64,000 nucleotides of DNA from Segatella copri (GCF_015074785.1 NZ_CP042464.1:2291001-2355000), one strand, 5' to 3'; positions 33,289 through 45,771 are shown, numbered from the stretch's first letter. Numbers and translations: made by a program. The notes: generated by a model from the sequence alone, not told the origin.

Positions 33289-35025
33289 TTACTTAGCCAC
33301 CTTGAATACGGCGGCACTAATGCCTGAAGCCTTGATGACATCGGTCTTCTTGCCTGGTTTATATACAACCTTTCCTGTAGAAAGAACAGAAACTGCCTTG
33401 CCACCTACAGAGTTGATGTTGAGAGAGGCTGCCTTGGCACCAGGATTCACGACAACAACATACTTCTCATCACCCAAAGTGCGCTCATATACCATCGGAT
33501 ATTCCTGACCCTTCTGGTTCAGGAGCTTCCAATCTCCCTCATTGTCAAGAGCCTTGGCTGAATGACGCAAAGCGGTCAGCTTACGGGTATATGACAACAG
33601 AGAATTCTGATCTCCCTGCTGAGCCTCTACGGTCAACTTTCCGTTTTCCGTATCTACAGGGAAGTAGAGTTTATCAGGCGCACTCGTTGAGAAGCCGGCA
33701 TTCTTGCCCTTGGTCCATTGCATCGGAGTGCGGGTACCAGAGCGCTCATTGCTACCCTCCTTGTTAGGGAGATTCATCTGATACTTCATACCAATCTCAT
33801 CACCATAATAGATAAATGGAACACCTGGCATGGTGAGGAAGAAGGTCATCGCCACCTTCAGCTGGTCTGGCGTGTTGCGGGTACCGATGTTAGGACGCTG
33901 GTAATCGTGGTTAGCAGATGGAACAGCGATGTAGCCGAGATTCTTGGTGGCATTGAAAGCCTTGGTAAAGTTCTCGCTAAATTCCTTAAGCGAACCCTTG
34001 CCCTGCTTGTCGAAATAGCAGTTCTGATAGCTCTGCTCCCACTTGCCCCATGGAGTCTTGCGGTCGAAGAACAGAGAGGCATAGCCCTTAAGACCGAAAT
34101 GGATGTAGAAATCGATGTTGAAGCCGGCAGGAATGGCTTGCTGCGGATTAGCCCACTCAGAAATCAGGACGGTCTCTGGATAATACTTATCCTTCCAGGC
34201 ACGCATCTCCTTCCAGAGCTTGGAAACCTCCTTCTTGTCGGGGTCGTTCTTGATAAGCGATGACGCCATATCTACACGGAAGCCATCCACACCCTTATCA
34301 AACCAGAAAGCCATGATGTTACGTATCTCCCTGCGGACAGCCTGTGGTCCTGGCGCATCTACGCTCTGCTCCCAAGGATGATTTGGGTCTGGATGAGCAA
34401 AGCCATAGTTCAAGGCTGGCTGGCACTCGAAGAAATTCTTCTCATAATACTTGGCACGAGGAGCATTCGCCTCCACATATCTGCCTCGGGTACTAGACTC
34501 CGGACTTGCCTCCTGATGACGGGCTTCTATTTCTTTCTTCTCACTCTCAGGGATATCATTCATCCAGATATAATAGTCGCTGTAACGCTGGTTAGGATCT
34601 TTCTCGGAAGACTCCTTAAACCAGGCACACTTGGTGCTGGAATGTCCTGCCACCAGGTCGAGACAAACCTTCATGCCACGTTTATGGGCCTCATTGACCA
34701 ATGTAACCAAATCGGTATTGGTACCGAATCGGGGATCCACCTTATAGAAGTCGATGACATCATATCCACCGTCAAACCATCCCGACTCAAAGATCGGATT
34801 GAGCCAGAGGGCGTTCACACCCAGCGACTTGATGTAATCCAACTTGGAAGTGATACCCGGCAGGTCGCCAATACCATTGCCATCAGTATCCATATAGGAA
34901 GATGGATAAATCTGATAGAACAGTGCATCACTCAACCAAGCCGGTCCCTTCTTCTGTTCTGCCTGAGCAGAAAGTGTGGTTGCTGCCAAAGCAGCAACCA
35001 ACAGCATTTTATTCATTCTTTTCAT
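33289..35025 (-). CDS. GH13 alpha-glucosidase/alpha-amylase family enzyme, exported
   Basis: 578 residues from the start giving MKRMNKMLLVAALAATTLSAQA, a clean signal peptide; the frame also has an ATG at 35061. GH13 motifs in order: LFYQIYPSSYMDTDGNGIGDLPGI, CLDLVAGHSS (region I), GFRVDMAS (region II, nucleophile Asp), LISEWANPQ (region III, acid Glu) and SANHDYQRPN (region IV). The DLPGI and calcium-type DTDGNGIGD sequences fit oligo-1,6-glucosidase or alpha-glucosidase subfamilies. Without a lipobox it should act in the periplasm on maltodextrins brought in by the SusCD pair. Last gene of the Sus-like operon. Confidence 0.9.
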   Translation of the reverse strand: MKRMNKMLLVAALAATTLSAQAEQKKGPAWLSDALFYQIYPSSYMDTDGNGIGDLPGITSKLDYIKSLGVNALWLNPIFESGWFDGGYDVIDFYKVDPRFGTNTDLVTLVNEAHKRGMKVCLDLVAGHSSTKCAWFKESSEKDPNQRYSDYYIWMNDIPESEKKEIEARHQEASPESSTRGRYVEANAPRAKYYEKNFFECQPALNYGFAHPDPNHPWEQSVDAPGPQAVRREIRNIMAFWFDKGVDGFRVDMASSLIKNDPDKKEVSKLWKEMRAWKDKYYPETVLISEWANPQQAIPAGFNIDFYIHFGLKGYASLFFDRKTPWGKWEQSYQNCYFDKQGKGSLKEFSENFTKAFNATKNLGYIAVPSANHDYQRPNIGTRNTPDQLKVAMTFFLTMPGVPFIYYGDEIGMKYQMNLPNKEGSNERSGTRTPMQWTKGKNAGFSTSAPDKLYFPVDTENGKLTVEAQQGDQNSLLSYTRKLTALRHSAKALDNEGDWKLLNQKGQEYPMVYERTLGDEKYVVVVNPGAKAASLNINSVGGKAVSVLSTGKVVYKPGKKTDVIKASGISAAVFKVAK

Positions 35026-35082
35026 GAGCATCATTATTAATCCAAGAAAAATTTCTCTCATAACAACTTAAAATCCTGCATT

Positions 35083-37272
<2,190 letters not shown>

Positions 37273-37288
37273 TCATTGGAGCTAACCA

Positions 37289-39016
37289 TTACTTGGTATA
37301 ACCAGGATTCTGGTGGAGTTTCTTGTTCAAGTTGAGCACGGCATAAGGGATAGGATAAACCATGGTATAGCCCTGCGTATCATCATTGTAATCACCTGCA
37401 GAAGCATTGTGGGTCACACCATTGAAGCGGTCTGCAGTAGGCTCTGTAAAGGTACAGAATCTGATCTGGTCTTGGCGGCGTACTCCCTCCCAAGCCAGTT
37501 CCAGCATACGTTCATCCAGAATGTCATTGAGCGTAAGTTCTGTACGAAGTGTAGCAGCAACACGGCCACGAACCTCATTGACAATTGTGAGAGCCTCAGC
37601 CTTGTTACCCATACGATACTCAGCCTCAGCCTTCAAAAGCAAGGCATCGGCATAACGCCAGATCACCAAGTCGTTGTTGAAGCTATACTGCTGGGTAGTG
37701 GACTTGTCAAACTCATACTTCTTCATTCTGGCACCGGAACACTTCATGGCATGAGGGTCATCGGTAGCAGTGAAATCCACCTTTACAGCCAATGGCATAT
37801 ACTCCAGTGGCTTATCTGTAGCACCGTCCTCTACAGCCTTTCCTGTCTCCTCCATATAATCCTTATCGGTATAGAAGTTGAGTTTCAGACGAGGGTCAGG
37901 GTTAGCCGTTCCATAGCCATATACCAGCATCTGCTGCTTGGAAGAGCAGGCTCCATTCCAGCCCTGGTAACCGATGGCACCACCATGGTTGTAATGCAGG
38001 GTGCGGACGATGTTGTAATCCTCTATCTTATAGTTGACGCAATCATTTGGGCGGGTCCAGATATTCTCCACGGAATTCTGGTTGGCTACGATGAAGTTAT
38101 CTGCATAGCTAGGCTGCAGGCGGTAACCCAAGCTGGCAATCTGATCAGCACAATAGGCTGCCGTTTCCCACGCATTGCGAGTTTCACCATCCAAAGTGAT
38201 TTTAATCTTTTTGCCCATTTCCGAAATAGTATTTCCCTGCTCCTCGCTGGCAGTAGCCTTGCCGCTCTTGTCTGTACCAACAAAGGCACTATAGCTGGTT
38301 GGAGTGGTATCATCGATGGTATAGACCGGTGCATTGATGGCACACTTAGCCATACACATATATGCCACAGCCTTAGTGATACGGCCATAATATTCACCCT
38401 CGTTCTGGCTCTTACTGTCTGAAAGATGAGGAATACATTCAGCCAATTCTGAAGTGACAAACTTGAAGACATCAGAGCGGTTGGACTGCTCCACCTCGTT
38501 AGCACTCACCTCAGAAGAAACAACCAATGGCACCTGTCCGAAGAGATCCATCACATAGTAATAATAGACAGCACGAAGGGCTCTCAATTCATATACATAT
38601 CCAGCATACTCCGGATGTTCACCCAGGTACTTGTTGAGTCGGTCGATAGAAGAATTGGCAAGACCGATGACACGATACAGGTTGTTCCACACATCGTTAT
38701 ACTTGCTTACAGACGACTCGAAGTTGTGAAGGAAAATGTTCTGCCAGGCTCCACCATCTACCCAGTCACCCTGGCGACCAGGAATCATACTGGCATCAGA
38801 AGAGAACTCCTGGAAGGTATGCACAGAACCACCATCACTTCCATACAATCCATTGCCGATGGAAGAATATACGTTAGCCACTGTGTTTACATATACCAGC
38901 TTAGAGGTACTGAAAGCCTCCTTCTCAGAAAACTTGCTTCGTGGAGTCTCATCCAGTGAGCAACTAGCCAGTAATATCGATGAAAGAAGCATCGAGCCTA
39001 TAATATATTGTTTCAT
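37289..39016 (-). CDS. susD: RagB/SusD-family nutrient-binding outer membrane lipoprotein
   Basis: 575 residues; signal MKQYIIGSMLLSSILLASC with lipobox Cys, then the typical SLDETPRSKFSEKEAF start. The C-terminal SusD region shows WRYADALLLKAEAEYRMGNKAEALTIVNEVRGR and DERMLELAWEGVRRQDQIRF. It would sit on the cell surface as the lid of the SusC porin and bind starch-like glycans. Normally it directly follows susC; here an insertion sequence lies between them, so its expression may now depend on read-through or a promoter in the element. Confidence 0.95.
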   Translation of the reverse strand: MKQYIIGSMLLSSILLASCSLDETPRSKFSEKEAFSTSKLVYVNTVANVYSSIGNGLYGSDGGSVHTFQEFSSDASMIPGRQGDWVDGGAWQNIFLHNFESSVSKYNDVWNNLYRVIGLANSSIDRLNKYLGEHPEYAGYVYELRALRAVYYYYVMDLFGQVPLVVSSEVSANEVEQSNRSDVFKFVTSELAECIPHLSDSKSQNEGEYYGRITKAVAYMCMAKCAINAPVYTIDDTTPTSYSAFVGTDKSGKATASEEQGNTISEMGKKIKITLDGETRNAWETAAYCADQIASLGYRLQPSYADNFIVANQNSVENIWTRPNDCVNYKIEDYNIVRTLHYNHGGAIGYQGWNGACSSKQQMLVYGYGTANPDPRLKLNFYTDKDYMEETGKAVEDGATDKPLEYMPLAVKVDFTATDDPHAMKCSGARMKKYEFDKSTTQQYSFNNDLVIWRYADALLLKAEAEYRMGNKAEALTIVNEVRGRVAATLRTELTLNDILDERMLELAWEGVRRQDQIRFCTFTEPTADRFNGVTHNASAGDYNDDTQGYTMVYPIPYAVLNLNKKLHQNPGYTK

Positions 39017-39066
39017 AACTGTAATCCTTTATATATTAATAATGTAATTCTTAATTCAATAGTTCG

Positions 39067-40373
39067 TTAAAATTTGAGATAATGGCTAAGCAGCTTTACG
39101 TTGCCAGCCAAAGAGTTCTTTGATAGTATGACTAATTAACTTTCGGTTCGGTATTCTCCGACACTTGTTGAAAATTAATTTAGCGATGTATGTGCTTGCC
39201 ATAATCTCCTTGAAAGAAGCCATGGAATACGGCAATTCATTTTCCTTCATCATCACTTTCGCAACATTCTGTGATGCGAATGATGCATTATAGGAAAAGT
39301 CCAACTGGTTCTTGTGTCTTGCTTGGCAATGCGTAAGACCAGTATATTGCTTTGCATCGCGAAAACAAAACTCTATTTGGAATCTTGAGCGGTATGTGCG
39401 CAACACTTCCTCACCCGACATGGATGTCTTTGTTGAGAAGAAAAGCTTGTGTTTTCCGTTCGGCATAACCCAAATGACAAGGCGCACTTTCTGCTTCAAT
39501 GCCTTTGAATAGGCTATGAGTGTGTAGGCTGTGCCTTCAAGTCCTTCAATATGCAACTCTGCCATACGTGTGAGGTCAAGTTTCTTGTAGTTGATTTTTC
39601 CGTCAAGTGTCTTGGGACGTCCAGGCTTATTGGAACGAGGTCCCGTATACACATAATATAGGCTCGCAGTATCCCTGAAGCGGCTGACAAGATGGAAACC
39701 GCACTCTTTGATTCCGTCCACAAACGGACGGATAGAGAAGAAAGCGTCAGCGACAACAATATCGGTGACCTTCAACAAATCCTTCTTATAACGCTTGATG
39801 ACCGCTATGTAATGTTGCACGAGAGTCATGTTACGCATTTTCAATTCTCCAGTAGATGGAGTCTGATGGGCGCGCAGCATCATGCAACTGTTGGCATGGA
39901 CATCGACAAGTGCAAGCCCCATGATTTCAAGCCCATGCTTCATGGAACTTGCACAACCGGACCAGAAAGTACCGATATGCGGAGTCTTCTTACCCGACTT
40001 GCTGATGTAGCTCGGATCGATGGCTATAGCCAATAGACCATCCATATTCAAGTAACGTCGGCATAGGGCAAGGTTGAACTTCACCCAGTCTATGCATTTA
40101 GCACGACCACGGTTGAAGTTCGTTCTGTAGGTCTGCTCACAATGGGTGCCGTAACGCTCCATTTGAGTGAAATTTATCTTTCTTTGTATCGTCATGTACA
40201 ATAAAAGTATTTCCAAGAGTAGACTCTCGAAAGTTTTGCTTAACTTTGCAGATGAACTTTTGATAGCATCTCTGCATATTTCCGTATATTGGTTGAGTGG
40301 TTCTGATGTCATATAACTTTGAGCTTAGAGAACTATAAAGTTACTGATAATCAGCCACTTAACCAAATTTTAT
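39067..40373 (-). mobile_element. IS4-like insertion sequence between susC and susD
   Basis: The element contains one transposase gene. Imperfect terminal inverted repeats are visible: TTAAAATTTG...GGCTAA at the left (39067-39090), and on the opposite strand at the right TAAAATTTGG...GGCTGA (about 40352-40374). A target-site duplication could not be fixed by eye, so ends are approximate. Confidence 0.7.
39086..40312 (-). CDS. IS4-family-like DDE transposase
   Basis: 408 residues, apparently intact. Catalytic regions: first Asp in LAIAIDPSYISKSGK, second Asp in DIVVADAFFSIRPF, and the YREK signature YRSRFQIEFCFRDAK (Y-2-R-3-E-6-K) with the catalytic Glu. The N-terminal FESLLLEILLLYMTIQRKINFTQMERYGTHCEQTYRTNF is typical for this Bacteroidetes group. 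The element catalyses its own cut-and-paste movement. A decayed relative lies at 15376-15633. Confidence 0.9.
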   Translation of the reverse strand: MTSEPLNQYTEICRDAIKSSSAKLSKTFESLLLEILLLYMTIQRKINFTQMERYGTHCEQTYRTNFNRGRAKCIDWVKFNLALCRRYLNMDGLLAIAIDPSYISKSGKKTPHIGTFWSGCASSMKHGLEIMGLALVDVHANSCMMLRAHQTPSTGELKMRNMTLVQHYIAVIKRYKKDLLKVTDIVVADAFFSIRPFVDGIKECGFHLVSRFRDTASLYYVYTGPRSNKPGRPKTLDGKINYKKLDLTRMAELHIEGLEGTAYTLIAYSKALKQKVRLVIWVMPNGKHKLFFSTKTSMSGEEVLRTYRSRFQIEFCFRDAKQYTGLTHCQARHKNQLDFSYNASFASQNVAKVMMKENELPYSMASFKEIMASTYIAKLIFNKCRRIPNRKLISHTIKELFGWQRKAA

Positions 40374-40475
40374 TAGTTATATTACGTTAATTAACTCTCT
40401 CATTTTCAATCGATTACATAAGAATTAACAGAGTATTGTTAATTAGAACTTGTTATCTATTCTATGTGAAAACAT

Positions 40476-43451
40476 TTAGAAATTCACTGAGAGCGACAAA
40501 GTATAAGTACGGCTCAGAGGATAGATGTTCTTGTCGTCAACACCCAGATTGTCTCCACTGATGGTTGCAGAGTTGATCATTGGCGTCAAGCCCTTGTAAC
40601 CCGTGAGAGTACAGATATTGTTGACCGACAACGACAGGTGAATGTTGTTGATGAATTTCCACTTGAGCATATCCTTGGTGAAGGTGTAGCCCAGAGAAGC
40701 GTATTCGAAGTTCATATAGTCACCCTTTTCCAACCAGTAGTCAGAAATCTGAACATCATGGATTCCCTTACCATTGTTGAGATGCTGTGCACCGCTCAGG
40801 ATATTATAGGTTGGGAAATTACTCATATTGTTCAAGGTCATGGAGGTAGCATTGTAAATCTTATGACCGAAAGCACCGTTAAACTGCATAGTCAGATCCC
40901 AGTTCTTGTACTTGAAGCCCATATCCCAACCGAGGAAGTACTTAGGGATTGCCTGTCCGCAAACCTTGCGGTCGCCACTATCACCCGTATCAATGGTACC
41001 ATTATCATCAAGGTCTTCGATGATATACTGTCCCTTCTCATCGATACCTGTGCAGTGAGGCAGATAGAATACACCTACAGGCTGTCCCTCAATGAGATAG
41101 GTTACGCCATTGTTATGCACCAGACCAGCCGCACCTACGGTGGCAACAGAGATATGCTCGCTCGTTGTCATAGGCTGTCCCTTGTAGGTACCGCTCAACT
41201 TCTTCAGCTTGTTCTTCTGATAAGAGAAATTCAAACCGGAATTGAAGGTGAAGTCCTTTGTCTTGATGATGTCACCTCGAACAGCCAGTTCAAATCCCAT
41301 ATTAGTCATGGTACCCATATTGGCCAACAGACGGTCGTAAGTGAAAGGAGGCACCGGCACCGTATAGGTATAAAGCATATCTGAAGTCTCAGAAGTGTAC
41401 CAGTCGAAGGTTACGTTGAGACGCTGCTTGAACATCGACAGGTCGAAACCGGCATCAAATGTCTTCTTTACCTCCCACTTCAGATCAGGGTTGCTGTTAG
41501 AGGTAACCGCAAAAGTAGTACTTGTTGCGCCGTTGACGGTAGTTACACCATTTGGCTCCATCAGGGCGAGAGAAGTATAAGGATCGATAGCATCCTGATT
41601 ACCGGTCACACCATATCCTGCACGAATCTTGAAATTGTCTATCTGCTTGATTTTCTTCATCCAAGGCTCATTGCTGATTACCCATGCCAAGGAAGCAGAA
41701 GGGAACCAGCCCCACTTCTGACCATTACCCAACTTAGAAGAACCATCGGTACGAACATTGACGGTAGCGATGTATTTGTCAGCCAGCATATAGTTGACAC
41801 GAGCCATATAAGAGCTCAGGGTATATTCGGTGTAGTTAGACTGCAGATTACCCCAGCTCACATTGGCAGCAGCCTTCATGTTATTGAATTTGAAGTAGTT
41901 GGTATCAAATCCATGTGCCTCCTGTGAGTTCCAGTCGTAGGTATACTTCTGTCCCTCCATCAGAGCCAAGGCATCAATGTGATGCTTGCCGAAATCCTTG
42001 GAGAAATTCACCATGACGTTGCCCATATAGTCCTTGCGGTTGGTATTGGCGATATAAGCCCATCCGTTACCGTTCAGCTTACCCATCTGGATATTGTTAG
42101 GAATATAGAACTTATTGTCACGGTTCCAATAATTATATGAACCAAAGGCACTTACAGTGAGTCCGTCGATGATGTTGACCGTTGCCTTGCCATGAACATT
42201 GACAGAGGCATCCTTGTAGAAGTCATCAATATCGAGCAATCCCAGCGGATTCCAGACTTCACTGGCAAGCAAGTCCTCATCCCATTCACCCTTGTCGTTT
42301 CTTACATTAGGATAAGTAGGGTTATAGGCTGTAGCAGAATAGAACATCCTGTGCATATCATACTGGATATTGCTATTGCGCTGAGAACCGAATATGCCCA
42401 GTTCCAACTTCAGATGTTTGTCGAAGAGATACTGGGTTCCATCCAGCTTTGCTGTAAAATTCTTCATATCAGAATTCTTCAAGGCACCCTGACGGAGAAC
42501 GAATCCCAGAGAAGCACGAAGACTGGAAGTGTCTGTACCAGAAGAGAAAGAAATATTATGATTCTGGGTGAGACCCACATTGCGCTCAATCTCCTCAAGG
42601 AAATTGGTATCGCCACCCATATCGGTATAGGTCAGACCCAAAGACTTGGCAGTCTCACGATATTCTGAAGCCGACATCAGATCCAGATTCTTATAGACTG
42701 TATTGACACCAAACTGGCCATTGTAGCTCAGGCTGGAATAGCCCAACTTACCCTTGGCTGTGGTAACAACGATGACACCGGAAGCACCACGTGAACCATA
42801 CTGGGCAGTCTCAGAAGCATCCTTCAGGATGGTGAGACTCTCAATATCGCCAGGAGCCAGAGAATTGAACATCGTCATATCAGCAAAGACGCCATCGATG
42901 ATAACCAACGGGTCGTTACCACCTGAAAGAGAAGAGGTTCCACGAACACGGATGCTTGGCGAACTGGTAGGGTCGCCGCCAGCCTGAGAAATGATAACAC
43001 CCGCAACCTTACCTTTCAAGGCCTCGGCAGGACTGGTTACCACACCCTTGTTCATATCTTCCTTCTTAATGCGATCAACAGCACCCGACACCGTGCGCTT
43101 GCTGCCCACAGCATAACCAACGACAACCACCTCATCGAGCACCTCGTCGTTTTCTTTCAGCGAAACATTGATAACATGATTTCCCTTTACAGGAATTTCC
43201 TGAGTACGGTAGCCCAGATAAGAGAATACCAGGACGGCACCATCCTTAACATTGTCAAGCTTGTAGTTACCATCCAAGTCGGACACTGCACCATTCTTGG
43301 TATCTTTCACCAGAATGCTGGCACCAATGACAGGTTCACCTGTGGCATCTACCACCTGACCCTTAATGGTTGTCTGACCAAGAGCATTAAAAGTAATAAA
43401 GCATCCTGCTAACAGCAGACCTACTTTCTTTGAAAGGTTGTTTTTATCCAT
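40476..43451 (-). CDS. susC: SusC/RagA-family TonB-linked outer membrane transporter
   Basis: 991 residues. Signal peptide, then the carboxypeptidase-like domain TTIKGQVVDATGEPVIGASILVKDTKNG, a TonB-box-like EVVVVGYAVGSKRTVSGAV, the plug (RGTSSLSGGNDPLVIIDGV, and DASETAQYGSRGASGVIVVTTAKG) and a 22-strand barrel ending in TLSLSVNF. It imports glycan fragments captured by SusD using the proton-motive force through TonB. On the minus strand a -7 box TACTTTTGCG lies at 43489-43498, facing the SusR-like gene. It is the first gene of the operon; the IS element sits just after it. Confidence 0.95.
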   Translation of the reverse strand: MDKNNLSKKVGLLLAGCFITFNALGQTTIKGQVVDATGEPVIGASILVKDTKNGAVSDLDGNYKLDNVKDGAVLVFSYLGYRTQEIPVKGNHVINVSLKENDEVLDEVVVVGYAVGSKRTVSGAVDRIKKEDMNKGVVTSPAEALKGKVAGVIISQAGGDPTSSPSIRVRGTSSLSGGNDPLVIIDGVFADMTMFNSLAPGDIESLTILKDASETAQYGSRGASGVIVVTTAKGKLGYSSLSYNGQFGVNTVYKNLDLMSASEYRETAKSLGLTYTDMGGDTNFLEEIERNVGLTQNHNISFSSGTDTSSLRASLGFVLRQGALKNSDMKNFTAKLDGTQYLFDKHLKLELGIFGSQRNSNIQYDMHRMFYSATAYNPTYPNVRNDKGEWDEDLLASEVWNPLGLLDIDDFYKDASVNVHGKATVNIIDGLTVSAFGSYNYWNRDNKFYIPNNIQMGKLNGNGWAYIANTNRKDYMGNVMVNFSKDFGKHHIDALALMEGQKYTYDWNSQEAHGFDTNYFKFNNMKAAANVSWGNLQSNYTEYTLSSYMARVNYMLADKYIATVNVRTDGSSKLGNGQKWGWFPSASLAWVISNEPWMKKIKQIDNFKIRAGYGVTGNQDAIDPYTSLALMEPNGVTTVNGATSTTFAVTSNSNPDLKWEVKKTFDAGFDLSMFKQRLNVTFDWYTSETSDMLYTYTVPVPPFTYDRLLANMGTMTNMGFELAVRGDIIKTKDFTFNSGLNFSYQKNKLKKLSGTYKGQPMTTSEHISVATVGAAGLVHNNGVTYLIEGQPVGVFYLPHCTGIDEKGQYIIEDLDDNGTIDTGDSGDRKVCGQAIPKYFLGWDMGFKYKNWDLTMQFNGAFGHKIYNATSMTLNNMSNFPTYNILSGAQHLNNGKGIHDVQISDYWLEKGDYMNFEYASLGYTFTKDMLKWKFINNIHLSLSVNNICTLTGYKGLTPMINSATISGDNLGVDDKNIYPLSRTYTLSLSVNF

Positions 43452-43488
43452 AATCTATAGGTTTATAACGATTAAAATTGTTTGATGC

Positions 43489-43654
43489 CGCAAAAGTACG
43501 TCAAAATTCAATAGGTTGTTGCGATTAGTAGGTTTTTGGTAGATTACCATTATCTACTATCCGATTTATCAGGCTGAATATCAGTAAATTAAATATTTTC
43601 AAAAAAAACACGTTAGTAGATGCGAGATTCTGAAAGTTTTTTATTACTTTTGCA
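43489..43654. promoter_or_regulatory. Divergent promoter region between susC and the SusR-like gene
   Basis: Minus-strand box TACTTTTGCG (43489-43498) for susC; plus-strand box TACTTTTGCA (43645-43654) for the regulator. The AT-rich DNA between them is the likely binding place for the SusR-like protein; no clear direct repeats stand out. Confidence 0.6.
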
Positions 43655-43679
43655 GCAGAATCTTTAAAACATAAGAAAC

Positions 43680-45317
43680 ATGAGACATTTTATAACTATC
43701 GTACTACTGATACTACTACCACTATGCGCAAAAGCAGACAACAGCCAGCTCTACAAACAGCTGGATGCTGCCATAGAAAAACGTGCGCATTATGTAGAAG
43801 TAAAAGAGAAAAGTCTGAACGACATCAAGCAGGGTGCCAAATATGTAACCAGCAACGAGGACAAGCTCAAGCTTTACGAGCAACTCGCCAATGGATACAA
43901 AGCCTACGAGTATGATTCGGCGATGACTTACATAAAAAAAGGCCTTGTTCTTGCCCAAAAGAGCAACAACATCTTATATCATAAAAGATTCCAACTTAGC
44001 CAAACCAGCCTGCTTATCACACGTGGATTCTATGCTGAAGCAAAAAACATCATGCAGAAGATAGAACCCAAGGAAGAAGATCCGCTTGACTATCAGTTTC
44101 AATACTATTATACACTTTACGGACTATACAACAACTGGTCAACCTATTGTGAAAACAATGAATTCAGCAAGAATTACAACCAGCAGAAAGTGAAATACCT
44201 GAAGAAAGCAATAGAACTATCTCCAAAGAAAGATGCATTCTATTACTATCTGATGGGAGAATTATACTATTACAGCAATCAGCCCAACAATAACAAGACC
44301 ATACAATGCTACAAAAAGGCACTGAGCATGGAAAAGACCAACAGCCGTCTGCATGCCATGACCGCCTTTGCGCTTTCTGAGATCTATCAGAAAGCCAACA
44401 ACCTAGCGCTTATGGAGCATTACCTTCTGGTTGCAGCCATCTCAGACGTCACTTCTGCCACAAAAGAAAACGTAGCCCTACAGGACATCGCACTCTTCAT
44501 CTACAAACATAAGACAAGAAGTCTGAAAAAAGCCCAGGAATACATCAATCTATCCCTGGAAGATGCTTATGCATACAACAACCGGTTGCGCCGCATTGAG
44601 ATTTCATCCAAATTGCAGATGATTACCAATGCCTATACAGATGAAATCAGAGCCACCAACAGCATGCTCAACATTGCGCTGTCGGTCATTTTCCTGCTCT
44701 TGCTCGGAGTGGGTATAAGCAGTCTGTTCATCCGCAAGAAGAACAGGCTTCTGAAACAAAAGAAAGATGAAATCACAGCTACGTCGGCAAAAATGGAAAT
44801 TCTAAATGAACAATTGCATCTCATCAACGACGAATTGAAGAATACCAATCAGAAACGCGAGAGATTGGTAAAGGTATATATTGACCTGAGCTATAAGAAT
44901 ATTGAGAGGATCCAAAAGCTACGAACATTGGCTGTAAGAAAGATAAAGGCCAACCAAAGCAAGGAACTGCTGAGTCTCCTCTCTTCCTCATCAAGTACAG
45001 AAAGGGAAAACAAGGAGTTTTTGACTGAATTCGACAAGTCTTTCCTAGCTCTGTACCCAACTTTTGTAAACGAACTGAACCAGCAACTCACAGAATCGGC
45101 TCACATCCAACTGAAAGAGAATGGGGAAATGCCACCTATTCTTCGTGTGTGCGCCTTGTTGCGATTAGGCATCACTGAAAGTTCAAAGATAGCCGGCATT
45201 CTGTCTTATTCGCCACAAACCGTATACAACTACCGTTCCCTGCTCAAGAACAATGCCATCGACAAGGAGCACTTCGAAGAAAATGTGCTCAGACTCTGCA
45301 TGGTGATAGCCGACTGA
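43680..45317 (+). CDS. SusR-like regulator (DUF6377/TPR membrane protein with C-terminal HTH)
   Basis: 545 residues. A signal peptide (MRHFITIVLLILLPLCAKA) is followed by a helical TPR-like periplasmic region (about 20-325; YKKALSMEK and the like), one transmembrane helix near 330-350 (IALSVIFLLLLGVGISSLFI), a coiled coil and a cytoplasmic HTH (LRLGITESSKIAGILSYSPQTVYNYRSLL). This layout is that of the DUF6377 group to which I believe Bacteroides SusR belongs, a maltose-responsive activator of the starch operon. Divergent from susC, which fits that role. Direct ligand unknown here. Confidence 0.8.
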   Translation: MRHFITIVLLILLPLCAKADNSQLYKQLDAAIEKRAHYVEVKEKSLNDIKQGAKYVTSNEDKLKLYEQLANGYKAYEYDSAMTYIKKGLVLAQKSNNILYHKRFQLSQTSLLITRGFYAEAKNIMQKIEPKEEDPLDYQFQYYYTLYGLYNNWSTYCENNEFSKNYNQQKVKYLKKAIELSPKKDAFYYYLMGELYYYSNQPNNNKTIQCYKKALSMEKTNSRLHAMTAFALSEIYQKANNLALMEHYLLVAAISDVTSATKENVALQDIALFIYKHKTRSLKKAQEYINLSLEDAYAYNNRLRRIEISSKLQMITNAYTDEIRATNSMLNIALSVIFLLLLGVGISSLFIRKKNRLLKQKKDEITATSAKMEILNEQLHLINDELKNTNQKRERLVKVYIDLSYKNIERIQKLRTLAVRKIKANQSKELLSLLSSSSSTERENKEFLTEFDKSFLALYPTFVNELNQQLTESAHIQLKENGEMPPILRVCALLRLGITESSKIAGILSYSPQTVYNYRSLLKNNAIDKEHFEENVLRLCMVIAD

Positions 45318-45504
45318 TCGGAGATTAAGAATACGGCACAAATATCCGAAACAGATAGCTGCCAATGCTTTCTTCCGAAAAAATGGAGCTGATTTGCCAA
45401 AGTAACATCTTTGTCGCAGCTTCGTCAATGCTTTTCAACCTCATCGCAACCCCAGTGTAATATAACCACCGTACCTTTGCAACCGAAATCAAACGATATA
45501 GGTT

Positions 45505-45648
45505 ATGAATGCTAAAAGGGGAATTATTGTATTAGGATTGCTCTCGGCGGATAGCATGCCAACGTGGGCGCAACAGATTAAAGGAGTGGTTATCGACCAG
45601 AAATCGAAGGAAATTGCCAAAGTTTCTCAAATAAGCAACCTTTTTTGA
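45505..45648 (+). pseudogene. Truncated start of an outer-membrane receptor-like gene
   Basis: A 47-residue frame: a signal-like start MNAKRGIIVLGLLSAD, then QQIKGVVIDQKSKEIAKVS, which is the opening of a carboxypeptidase-regulatory-like domain as found in TonB-dependent and related outer membrane proteins. It then runs into a stop. It has a proper promoter (TACCTTTGCA, about 45471-45480). The remaining 45649-45733 shows no continuation in any frame, so a deletion has removed the body of the gene. Confidence 0.65.
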
Positions 45649-45733
45649 CTTAAAGTTGTATAAAAAAGAACTTGAAGAAGATGTTTCATATTTTGCCTAC
45701 ATGTTTCAAAAATATACATATCTATCTTCAAAC

Positions 45734-45760
45734 GTTGATGTCCTGAAACAGGACATCAAC
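45734..45760. terminator. Terminator-like hairpin
   Basis: A perfect 12-bp stem GTTGATGTCCTG/CAGGACATCAAC with a 3-nt loop, 11 bp after the stop of the minus-strand nitroreductase gene. The T-run is weak on either side. Confidence 0.7.
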
Positions 45761-45771
45761 CTTCATTTGTC

